From NCBI GenBank assembly GCA_964446585.1, contig CAYUPI010000031.1, positions 1 through 64,000 on the forward strand: a DNA stretch of 64,000 nucleotides, written 5' to 3'. Below the pieces are notes generated by a model. That model did not search any database, was not told where the DNA came from, and saw only the letters and a list, made by a program, of their open reading frames with translations. Shown here one piece after another: positions 51,364 through 59,546 of this stretch. Origin of the DNA: CAYUPI01 sp964446585 (GTDB lineage Bacteria; Verrucomicrobiota; Verrucomicrobiia; Limisphaerales; UBA8199). The position numbers and the translations under genes were made by a program. Positions within the stretch are counted from its first letter, which is position 1; every line of letters starts with the position of its first letter.

Positions 51364-52827
51364 CTACTCCTCCCCTTGTTTTAAGACTTCAAACCTTGCG
51401 GTCCTGCCGCTGACGACATTCACGATAATCCCCTTTTTGAGGTCGGCCTTGCGCAATGCCTCGCGGAACTGCTTGGAGTTGGTCACCGGTTGCTGGTTCA
51501 GCGATGTGATCACGTCCCCCGCTTTCAGGCCCTTGAGGTCGGCAGGAGTGCCTTTCTCAACCGACATAATGATTACTCCCTCAGTCTGCTCCACGCCGAA
51601 TTGGCTTGCCAGTTCCCGCGTCAATCCGTGGACAGAAATCCCCAAGCCGGAGGAATCGCTTTCCGCTGCGGGGCCGCGCTGGGAGGTGGCCACCTTCGTC
51701 AGTTCCAGGGACTCGCCTGGCGCAACTTTGACCTGAATGGCCTTGCCCTGTCGAAAAACATCTAGGGTAACCGGATGGCCGATTTTTTTACTGCGCAGCT
51801 CGCCGCGCAGTTGCTGAGCGGTGGTGACTGGGCGGCCGTCCACCGCCGTGATGATGTCCGTCGGTCTTAGTTCCGATTTGGCCGCCGGCCCATTCGGCAG
51901 AATGCTGTGGACGACCACACCCTCGGCGGGTCCTTTAACCAGTGCCCGAAAATCCTCATCGTCGCGCAGCGTCCGAATCTCCACTCCCAGCCAGGCACGC
52001 GTGAATTTGCCCTCGGCCATGAGCTGATCCGAGACCTCTTTTGCCAAGCTGCTGGGGATGGCGAAGCCGATGCCGGTGCGCAGTCCTCGGATCATCGTGT
52101 TGATGCCGATGACTTCGCCTTCAATGTTCACTAGCGGACCCCCGCTGTTGCCGGGGTTGATGTTCGCATCCGTCTGAATGAAATCCTGATCCATCATCGC
52201 CCCGCCATCGAAGGGCGGCACAACATCCGTCCGGCTCTTGGCGCTGACGTGACCGAAGGTCACGCTGTAATCCAGCCGGAACGGCGCGCCGATGGCGATG
52301 GCGAACTCGCCGACCCGCGTCTTGTTCGAGTCGGCCAGCGTAGCGGTCGGCAATCCTTTGGCCTCGATCTTGATGACCGCGACGTCCGACTGCGGATCCA
52401 TCCCGTGCACCTTGGCCTTGAACGTGCGGCCGTCCTGAAGCCGTACTTCAATTCTTTCCGCCTCATCGACGACGTGCCGGTTCGTCAGGATGTAGCCATT
52501 CTCCCGGATAATCACGCCCGAGCCTTGTCCTTGGGATTTTTCTGCCGGCAACTCGCGATATTGGCGGTGAAACCGCCGCCAGAGTTCAGGCGGAATCGCA
52601 TCGGACGAATCGCCCTCTTCGTCTTCAGTGGCCACAGCCGAGGGTTTCTCCACGACGGTAATCACGACCACCGCCGGCGATACTTTCTCCGCCACCTCTA
52701 TGAAGGCCTGGTTTAGTTGTCGTGCGAGCGCGAGATTTGCGCTCGGTTCTTTCCCGGTCGCCGCTCGCGCCTGAATCATTAACCCGTAGAATGCCAGGGA
52801 CAGCAAACCGTACTTCAATATTCTCAT
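51364..52827 (-). CDS. DegP/HtrA-type serine endoprotease
   Basis: 487 residues from the ATG at 52827; an in-frame TTG at 52839 is possible. The signal peptide is YGLLSLAFYGLMIQARA. The triad is His118 (LTNRHVVDEA), Asp148 (DPQSDVAVIKI) and Ser228 (NPGNSGGPLV). Two PDZ domains follow (LGVEIRTLRDDEDF...VVHSILPNGPAAKSELRPTD; GLGISVHGLTRELASQFGVE...VEKGTPADLKGLKAGDVITS). The length and domain order are those of the Do family of periplasmic protease-chaperones. It diverges from the histidine kinase gene, which could be an envelope-stress sensor, but co-regulation is only inferred. Confidence 0.92.
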   Translation of the reverse strand: MRILKYGLLSLAFYGLMIQARAATGKEPSANLALARQLNQAFIEVAEKVSPAVVVITVVEKPSAVATEDEEGDSSDAIPPELWRRFHRQYRELPAEKSQGQGSGVIIRENGYILTNRHVVDEAERIEVRLQDGRTFKAKVHGMDPQSDVAVIKIEAKGLPTATLADSNKTRVGEFAIAIGAPFRLDYSVTFGHVSAKSRTDVVPPFDGGAMMDQDFIQTDANINPGNSGGPLVNIEGEVIGINTMIRGLRTGIGFAIPSSLAKEVSDQLMAEGKFTRAWLGVEIRTLRDDEDFRALVKGPAEGVVVHSILPNGPAAKSELRPTDIITAVDGRPVTTAQQLRGELRSKKIGHPVTLDVFRQGKAIQVKVAPGESLELTKVATSQRGPAAESDSSGLGISVHGLTRELASQFGVEQTEGVIIMSVEKGTPADLKGLKAGDVITSLNQQPVTNSKQFREALRKADLKKGIIVNVVSGRTARFEVLKQGEE

Positions 52828-53152
52828 ATTCGATTTCAAAAAGCCAACTGCTCACTTAGCCGTCCGGCTTCGCGGCATCAGTCGGCGCATAAATTCAACC
52901 AAGAAGCCACCCGCCATCGCGATGAGCGCTCGCGCCTCTGTCTGGGAAGCTCGGCTGCAACATACTCTGATTCACTTGTTCCGGCCACAAGATTGAATTT
53001 TGAGCCAGGATGCTGGTTGCGTTGATAAGCGCCAGCACGTCACGCATCACGGATCAGGCATCACGCCGCTCCTTCGCCATTTTACAAAAGGGTGACAATT
53101 CGCCTCCCCGGCGTCGTCCAAACTCGGTAGAAATCGAGTCCTGGCTGCCCTC
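52828..53152. other. Divergent intergenic region
   Basis: These 325 bases separate the HtrA and histidine kinase starts. No gene, repeat or clear hairpin was noticed. It must carry the promoters of both genes. Confidence 0.4.
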
Positions 53153-55546
53153 ATGAGCAAAACAAGCCAACAGCGGAATCCGACATTTGTGTGGCAGGCA
53201 CTTCTCATCCTGGTGCCGGTCATGCTGCTTGCGATCGTCGGTTTCTTCTCGCTGCGACAGGATAAACTGCTTGCCGAACAGGAAGCCCAAGAGCGCGCGC
53301 AGGCGATCGCCGATGAGCTCCGCGCACAAGTTTGGATGGCTCTGACCAATGGAGGCTTGGTGGCAGGACCACCCGCGTCGCTTCGTTTTCAGGTGGACAA
53401 CGGCGGCCGACTGCTTTTTCCACCGCCGGTCCCTCCCTTGCCGCAGCCATCCCCTTTCAGGGTTTCCGAGCTGAACCCTGAACAGGCACGGCTCTGGCAA
53501 CAGGCTCGCACGGCCGAGACGGAACTCAACGAACCACTCGAGGCCGCAAAGTCGTATAGCGATTTCCTTTCCCTCGGACCTCCAAAGGAGTTCGCCGGTG
53601 CAGCGTGCTTTGCCGTGGGACTACTGCTGGCCAAACAGGGAAATGCCGCCAGAGCGGAGGATATGTTCCAGCGATTCACGAAAGATTTTGCGGATGCCAG
53701 GGGCGAAAGCGGCCTGCCCTTGCGACCGCTGGCGGAGTTGAAACTCCTGGAATTGGAAACCAATCGGCCTGGCGCAGAGCGTCGTGCGTTACTGGATTCG
53801 TTCTGTTCCAATCTTGTTTGTTACCCAATGGCTCTGACGGAACACTTGCTCCAGATGGCTCCTGCTCCGGAAAACTTGCGTGGAGCGAAGGCAATCGTCG
53901 CGAAATGGCAGAGAACGTGGCAGGACCAAGAGCACGAGCGCCGTTTATATGCCGCCGCTTGCGGGCACTTCGGCAGCGGCCCTCCGCAGTTCAAGTGGAT
54001 CGACGAAGCGGTGGAAGTCCCAAGATACGTGGCAAAACGCTCCCTGAGGTTTCAGCCTACGAGTGTCTCTCAGGCCGAAGTTCGCATGAGTGCGGATGAA
54101 TCCAACTCGCCAGCGCCGCGGCTTTTTTGGTTCGCGACAACTGAACCCTGGCCGAGTCCGACAACAAATGTCTTCCAACCTGTCGGGCCAGGGGTGCGAA
54201 TGGCCAAAGGCACTAACAGCATTCCATTGCCGACGACAATTCAACAGGATTGGCTGGCCGTCCGCAGTGGAAGCAGCTCCGCGGGTTGGTGGCTCGATTG
54301 CCAAACGCACTCTCAAATGTGGCGTGCCTTAACCAGTCTGGTCGGAGGCCACACGCACATTCCGGACTACTTTGGGATTGTTTTCCGATTGGATGGTGCA
54401 TTGTTCGTCCTGGACGCCTGGAGTCTTCGGTTATGGAGCGAGCATCACTATGGCGGGAAGGGCGGTGGTTGGGAAAAGGAATACTCCGGCGAAGATGCTT
54501 CCGACCGGGATCTGTTGGCCTCGGCTCTGCTTCGGGAAGCCGGGAGAGAATGGCTGTGGGCCAACGTTTATCTCACAAGCCCGACGACGCTTTACTCGCG
54601 CCAAAGCGCCCGGACGTTCTGGTTCAGCTTGCTGATTGTAGGTTCAGCGGCGGCGGCGTTAATCGGGCTGATCACCGCATGGCGAGTCTTTGGTCGTCAG
54701 CTCAAGCTTAACGAGATGAAAAGCAATTTCGTCTCGAGTGTATCGCACGAGTTGCGTGCTCCCGTCGCTTCGGTCCGGCTCATGGCCGAAAGCCTCGAAC
54801 GCGGCAAAATTTCCGAGACGCCGAAGCAGCATGAGTATTTCAGGTTCATCGTCCAGGAATGCCGCCGATTATCTTCGCTCGTGGAAAATGTTCTCGATTT
54901 CTCCCGCATCGAGCAGGGCGGCAAAGAATACGAATTCGAGCCGACCGATCTTGTTGTCCTGACCGAACGGACCGTCAAGCTGATGGAACCCTATGCGGCC
55001 GAGCGGCAGGTTGGTCTTGCCCTTGCAGTCCCTGACTCTCAACTCACGACTCTCAACTCTCAACTGCTCCTGGATGGCAAAGCAATCCAGCAGGCGCTGG
55101 TGAACCTGATTGACAACGCCATCAAACATTCGCCCAAAGGAGGGACGGTCACGGTCGGGCTGGAAGGGGAGAGGGGCGAGGGGCGAGGGGAGAGTGAGCA
55201 GACCAGGGTCGAGTATCGAGTGTCGAGTGGAGAACAGCATGCATGCGCAACGTCTTCTTCCCTCGACCCTCGACCCTCGACCCTCGTCGCTCTCTTCGTC
55301 GAAGACCGCGGCGAAGGCATTCCGCTGTCGGAGCATGAAAAGATCTTTGAGCGCTTTTACCGGCGCGGCTCCGAGTTGCGGCGCGAAACGCAAGGCGTCG
55401 GCATCGGCTTAAGCATCGTGAAACATATTGTCGAGGCGCATGGAGGAAAAGTGCGCGTGCGCAGTGCGGTGGGGCAGGGGAGCACGTTCACGATTGAATT
55501 GCCGGCGGACAAAGGAAACGAGGAAACCACAGATGGACGCAGATGA
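53153..55546 (+). CDS. Sensor histidine kinase with repeat insertions
   Basis: A 797-residue membrane protein with a first helix (LLILVPVMLLAIVGFFSL), a large extracytoplasmic part (about 35-480) and a second helix (FWFSLLIVGSAAAALIGLIT). The HisKA domain has His532 (SSVSHELRAPVASVRLMAES), and the ATPase domain has an N box (ALVNLIDNAIKHSPKGG), G1 (VEDRGEGIPLSEHEKIFERF) and G2 (GVGIGLSIVKHIVEAHGG). Two in-frame insertions interrupt the ATPase domain: DSQLTTLNSQL (about 626-636) and a 42-residue stretch from G-rich and CGACCCT repeats (about 670-712). The last residues EETTDGRR and the stop come from an ACCACAGATG repeat. It pairs with the response regulator downstream. Confidence 0.9.
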   Translation: MSKTSQQRNPTFVWQALLILVPVMLLAIVGFFSLRQDKLLAEQEAQERAQAIADELRAQVWMALTNGGLVAGPPASLRFQVDNGGRLLFPPPVPPLPQPSPFRVSELNPEQARLWQQARTAETELNEPLEAAKSYSDFLSLGPPKEFAGAACFAVGLLLAKQGNAARAEDMFQRFTKDFADARGESGLPLRPLAELKLLELETNRPGAERRALLDSFCSNLVCYPMALTEHLLQMAPAPENLRGAKAIVAKWQRTWQDQEHERRLYAAACGHFGSGPPQFKWIDEAVEVPRYVAKRSLRFQPTSVSQAEVRMSADESNSPAPRLFWFATTEPWPSPTTNVFQPVGPGVRMAKGTNSIPLPTTIQQDWLAVRSGSSSAGWWLDCQTHSQMWRALTSLVGGHTHIPDYFGIVFRLDGALFVLDAWSLRLWSEHHYGGKGGGWEKEYSGEDASDRDLLASALLREAGREWLWANVYLTSPTTLYSRQSARTFWFSLLIVGSAAAALIGLITAWRVFGRQLKLNEMKSNFVSSVSHELRAPVASVRLMAESLERGKISETPKQHEYFRFIVQECRRLSSLVENVLDFSRIEQGGKEYEFEPTDLVVLTERTVKLMEPYAAERQVGLALAVPDSQLTTLNSQLLLDGKAIQQALVNLIDNAIKHSPKGGTVTVGLEGERGEGRGESEQTRVEYRVSSGEQHACATSSSLDPRPSTLVALFVEDRGEGIPLSEHEKIFERFYRRGSELRRETQGVGIGLSIVKHIVEAHGGKVRVRSAVGQGSTFTIELPADKGNEETTDGRR
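55161..55286 (+). repeat. Repeat-derived insertion in the histidine kinase ATPase domain
   Basis: A G-rich run (GGGGAGAGGGGCGAGGGG, 55167-55184), then GGGTCGAGTATCGAGTGTCG (55207-55226), then three CTCGACC-type repeats (55261-55286) that are partly complementary to the preceding part. It is in frame and lies between the N box and G1 box, where the ATP lid region begins. Confidence 0.6.
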
Positions 55547-55666
55547 ACACAGGTGTTGCGAACCGGGGGTGTGCTCCTTGCTCATACCACTCTTGAGTAT
55601 GAACTTTTTGCTGCAGCGATTCTTAGTCTGTTCCCATCTTTGTTTATCTGGGTTCATCCGTGGTTA
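55524..55666. repeat. Inverted ACCACAGATG repeats between kinase and regulator genes
   Basis: The forward copy (AAACCACAGATGGACGCAGA and on, 55524-55552) contains the kinase stop codon TGA at 55544-55546. The reverse copy (TATCTGGGTTCATCCGTGGT plus TA, 55645-55666) ends just before the regulator start. The pair could fold into a stem-loop separating the two genes. Confidence 0.6.
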
Positions 55667-55671
55667 GTCTT

Positions 55672-56361
55672 GTGGAACGTGTACTGATCATCGAAGACGA
55701 GCTGCCGATGCGCACGGCCCTGACGGACGTGCTGCAGGCCGAGGGCTATCGCGTGATGAGCGCCGCGGATGGAGAAAAGGGGTTGCAGCGCGCCATCGAC
55801 GAAAAGCCCGATCTCATCCTGCTCGATATCATGATGCCCAAGCTTGATGGCTACGCCGTCTGCGCCGAACTGCGGCGCCTTGCTAACCCCGTCCCGGTGC
55901 TGATGCTCACGGCCAAGGGCCAGGTCGAAGACCGCGTGACCGGCTTGGACGCCGGCGCGGATGATTACCTGGTGAAACCGTTCAGCACCGAAGAGTTGCT
56001 GGCGCGAGTGAGGGCCCTGCTGCGGCGCGTGCAGCGACAATCTCATGCGCCGTCCCGGTTGAAACTGGGGGAAGTGGAAATTGATCTGGCACGCCAAACC
56101 GCCAGACGGAGCCGCAAACTACTGCATCTGACGGCGAAGGAATTTTCCATGCTGCGGCTGATGGCCGAAACGCCGGGCGAGCCGATCTCGCGCGAGCGAT
56201 TTCTGGATGTGGTTTGGGGTTACACCGCATTTCCGACGACGCGTACCGTGGACAATCACATCGCCAGTCTGCGCAGCAAAATCGAACGGAATCCTGACGA
56301 ACCGCGGTGGATCAAGACGGTTCATGGCGTCGGATACAAGCTGGAAATGACGCAGTCGTAG
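55672..56361 (+). CDS. OmpR-family response regulator
   Basis: 229 residues from the GTG at 55672 (MERVLIIEDE); a GTG at 55660 lies within a genomic repeat and is less likely. The receiver domain has acidic residues (IEDE), phospho-acceptor Asp52 (LILLDIMMPK), Thr (LMLTAKG) and Lys (YLVKPF). The C-terminal winged helix has LTAKEFSMLRLMAETPGEPI, RERFLDVVWGY, RTVDNHIASLRSKIE and TVHGVGYKLE. It is the partner of the histidine kinase that ends 125 bases upstream. Targets are unknown; the divergent htrA gene and the downstream ankyrin gene are candidates by position. Confidence 0.92.
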   Translation: MERVLIIEDELPMRTALTDVLQAEGYRVMSAADGEKGLQRAIDEKPDLILLDIMMPKLDGYAVCAELRRLANPVPVLMLTAKGQVEDRVTGLDAGADDYLVKPFSTEELLARVRALLRRVQRQSHAPSRLKLGEVEIDLARQTARRSRKLLHLTAKEFSMLRLMAETPGEPISRERFLDVVWGYTAFPTTRTVDNHIASLRSKIERNPDEPRWIKTVHGVGYKLEMTQS

Positions 56362-56527
56362 CAGCCGACGTAAGGAGGCTCTTATCATTTTGGATTTTGG
56401 ATCTTAGATTTTGGATTTCGGAAGTGAGCCTCCTTGCGACGGCTGCTGCGAGGACTCAATTTTACAAAAAGATGACAAACTAATTGCGGCGGTTGCGTCA
56501 GATTATTCAGTAACTAAAAGAGAAACT

Positions 56528-59500
56528 ATGAAAAGGAAATGGGTTGTTTTTATTGTTTCGGTTTTGATTGCGATGCCACTGGTCGTGCGAGCAGTTACCA
56601 ATGACCTCAACGCTGCCTTGCAACGAGGCCTGTTCGAGGAGGAAGCCAATCACAACCTGGACGCCGCAATCCAGGCCTACCAATCCGTCATCAACCAATA
56701 TGACAAAGATCGCAAACTCGCGGCCACCGCCATTTTCCAACTGGGCGAATCCTATCGCAAACAGGCGAAAACGAACGAGGCCATCGCACAATACGAGCGG
56801 GTGCTGCGTGAGTTTTTGGACCAGCCTGCGCTCGTGCCTCTTAGCCAGCAGAACCTCGTGGCGCTGGGCGGTTCAGGAAAGAAGTCTCAAGTGTTGGATC
56901 TTTCCGAGGCCTTGAATGCCAAGGCCCAATTGGAGCGGCTTTCCAACTTGGGCCCGGCGGAAAGGCGAATCGCGGTTCAGCAGGAATTTCCGAATCCGGT
57001 GCTCACCTCGCTAATGCAGCAACTTGGCGAAGCGGAACAACACTTAGCCGCTGCACAGAAGGATTACGGGCCTCAGCATCCGGAGGTTCAAAAGGCAAAG
57101 GCAGTCGAGGCAACCATCACGAAACAAATTGATGCGCAGGTAGGGGAAGTTCTAGCGAGTCTGAGGTTCAAACAATCTGCCGCGGGGTCAAAACTCGGTT
57201 CTGCCCAAGCCGAAACCGCCGGCTCCGCCGCCGAAGCTGAAGAAGTCAATCGCATCCAGGCCTTGATAAAGGAAAGCCCGGATTTGATTAACTCTTCCGA
57301 CAGCACCGGCGAGACGCTGCTTCAAAGGGCGGCCGCCAAAGGTGAAACAGCGGTGGTGAGATTACTGCTCGACTGGGGCGCAGCCGTAAACGGCGTCAAA
57401 CGGCCGGGATTGACGGCGCTACATTACGCCGCCGGCAATGGCCATAAAGCCGTCGTGGACCTGTTGCTTAGCCGGGGTGCAAAGACGGACGCCCCGAGCG
57501 AAAGCGGGGTGACACCCTTGCACCTGGCGGCACTCAAGGGCTACGGATTGGTCGCGAAGACCTTGCTGGAAGCCGGAGCGGCAGTGAATGCTCGAACCGA
57601 CCAGGACGTTGGTCGCGGCGCCCCGTTCAGTGTTAGCTATTCGCTTCGAGCAGGCCAGACGCCGCTCCATGCCGCAGCCGCGTCGGGTTTCTCAGCCATG
57701 GTCGAGCTGCTGGTGTCGAAGGGGGCCGACGTGAATGTTCAGGACGCGAAGGGCCGGACGCCAATGAGCTACGCTGCGGAGAGGCGAGACGCAGCGATGG
57801 CCAGGACGCTGTTAGCCGCACACGCAGATCCTAATGCCGGCCGGACTGACCTGCCGCTCCAGTATGCGGCATGGAACGGCGACACTGTTCTCATGGAACT
57901 GCTTCTGGGTAAGGGCGCGAACCCTAATACAAACACCTATGTCAATTGGTTCGTCGTTCTGAGCAACGGACAGAATTTTCCTCAAGGTGGCGCTTTTTCT
58001 CCGCTGCTCCTCGCAATCAGCCAACGCCACCCGGAAGCGGTCAGGCTTTTGACGCGTTTTAAGGCGGATCCGAACGCTGGCGATAATTTCGGCAACTCGC
58101 TGATATTTGACGCGCTGCCCGATCCGGACACGCTAAATGCTTTGGTGGAAGGTGGCGCAAATCCAAATGCCCCGGATAGCGCGGGCGTATCCCCTCTCGA
58201 ACGTGCCCTTAGAGCCGGTAGCCAAGCCGCCGCGGAAATGTTGCTCGCTCACGGTGCCGATCCCAAAGCTGTGGGTCAATATGGGTGGACGCCCTTGCAT
58301 TCAGCAGCAGACCTCGGCAACACCGCAGCCGCGGCGCTGCTGCTGCAAAAGGGCGCCGACGTCAATGCCATTATGAATGACGGCAACACGCCGCTTCACC
58401 TGGCCGTAAGGAATAATCATAAGGAAATTGTCAGTCTGTTGCTAACGAACAAAGCCGATCCCAACCTGCGCAACAACTCGGGATACACGCCGCTTCACGA
58501 GGCAGTGATGATGAAACATGATGCAGTCGCGAAACTATTGCTTGAGAACAAAGCCGATCCCAACTTCCGCGACAACTCGGGGAAAACACCGCTGGATCTA
58601 GCAAAGACCAGCATGCGGGGCCCGCCACCCGTGTCGCTTCCAGGCAGGGCGGGAGTACCTCAGGGCCCGGCCCGAATTGGTCTTGGGACGCCGGCACCCA
58701 ACAGAATTAGCGATGAGCCTCTTCCCCAACTACTGCGCAAATACGGTGCAATGGATGATTTGCCAAGGCCGGAGATAATCCAGCTTCGCCGCCCGAGCCG
58801 CAATTTCTCCGACGAATTGCCGAAAGGGACAAACAACTGGAATCGATTCACGTTGCTTGAGATCCTGGCAATGGAGTCCGGCCTTCTGACCAAGGTCCCT
58901 CAGGGAGAACGACAGGAACAGGTCAATCAAAACGTGTGGATCAATAGCCCGGCGGCTTATCCCGATCTGGAGAAAGTGCGGATCAAACGGCCGCGTTCAG
59001 ATCTAAAATCCTGGCAAGAACAAACAGTCGATATCAGACCTGTACTCGATTCCGGTGACTGCTCAAAGAACGTGAGCCTGGAATGGGGAGATGTCATCGA
59101 GGTTCCCGAGACAGATCATCCGCTCAATGAGCCCTGGCCTGGGTTCACCACAAATCAATGGGCCAATCTCATAAAATGTCTGTCCCGGACAGTTGAAATT
59201 ATTGTGAAGGGCCACAGCACGAAAGTAATGCTGGCACCGGAGGTAACCTTTGACAGCAAACATGGCGTCCGCACGACACCTGGCGGCCAGAACGTTTTAT
59301 TCACAACTCCCCTAATAATTCTCACGACCGCTGTCCCATTCTGGATTAAACCCTCTCTGCGAAAAACTGATCTTCTCCTGGCTTCCTCCGACCTCTCCCA
59401 CGTGAAGGTCACGCGCCGCGATCCCCAAACCGGTAAAAAGCACGAATGGGTGTTGGATTTCTCCGATTCCCAACCTGCCCCCGATTTCTGGCTGCGGGAT

Positions 59501-59533
59501 GGGGACGTGATTGAGGTGCCGGATAAAAGCTGA
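56528..59533 (+). CDS. Exported TPR-ankyrin protein with C-terminal SLBB-like repeats
   Basis: 1001 residues from the ATG at 56528, preceded by AAGAGAAACT. Signal peptide VVFIVSVLIAMPLVVRAV. A TPR-like part covers about 30-100 (DAAIQAYQSVINQYDKDRKL), then a helical linker. About a dozen ankyrin repeats lie between ~250 and 720 (GLTALHYAAGNGHKAVVDLL; GNTPLHLAVRNNHKEIVSLL). The last ~230 residues contain two beta-rich segments ending in GDVIEVPE and GDVIEVPDKS, like the SLBB motif of polysaccharide export proteins. Upstream TTTGGATTTTGG repeats (56391-56420) separate it from the response regulator gene. It is a periplasmic scaffold-like protein; partner unknown. Confidence 0.82.
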   Translation: MKRKWVVFIVSVLIAMPLVVRAVTNDLNAALQRGLFEEEANHNLDAAIQAYQSVINQYDKDRKLAATAIFQLGESYRKQAKTNEAIAQYERVLREFLDQPALVPLSQQNLVALGGSGKKSQVLDLSEALNAKAQLERLSNLGPAERRIAVQQEFPNPVLTSLMQQLGEAEQHLAAAQKDYGPQHPEVQKAKAVEATITKQIDAQVGEVLASLRFKQSAAGSKLGSAQAETAGSAAEAEEVNRIQALIKESPDLINSSDSTGETLLQRAAAKGETAVVRLLLDWGAAVNGVKRPGLTALHYAAGNGHKAVVDLLLSRGAKTDAPSESGVTPLHLAALKGYGLVAKTLLEAGAAVNARTDQDVGRGAPFSVSYSLRAGQTPLHAAAASGFSAMVELLVSKGADVNVQDAKGRTPMSYAAERRDAAMARTLLAAHADPNAGRTDLPLQYAAWNGDTVLMELLLGKGANPNTNTYVNWFVVLSNGQNFPQGGAFSPLLLAISQRHPEAVRLLTRFKADPNAGDNFGNSLIFDALPDPDTLNALVEGGANPNAPDSAGVSPLERALRAGSQAAAEMLLAHGADPKAVGQYGWTPLHSAADLGNTAAAALLLQKGADVNAIMNDGNTPLHLAVRNNHKEIVSLLLTNKADPNLRNNSGYTPLHEAVMMKHDAVAKLLLENKADPNFRDNSGKTPLDLAKTSMRGPPPVSLPGRAGVPQGPARIGLGTPAPNRISDEPLPQLLRKYGAMDDLPRPEIIQLRRPSRNFSDELPKGTNNWNRFTLLEILAMESGLLTKVPQGERQEQVNQNVWINSPAAYPDLEKVRIKRPRSDLKSWQEQTVDIRPVLDSGDCSKNVSLEWGDVIEVPETDHPLNEPWPGFTTNQWANLIKCLSRTVEIIVKGHSTKVMLAPEVTFDSKHGVRTTPGGQNVLFTTPLIILTTAVPFWIKPSLRKTDLLLASSDLSHVKVTRRDPQTGKKHEWVLDFSDSQPAPDFWLRDGDVIEVPDKS

Positions 59534-59546
59534 ATCTGATCGAAGG

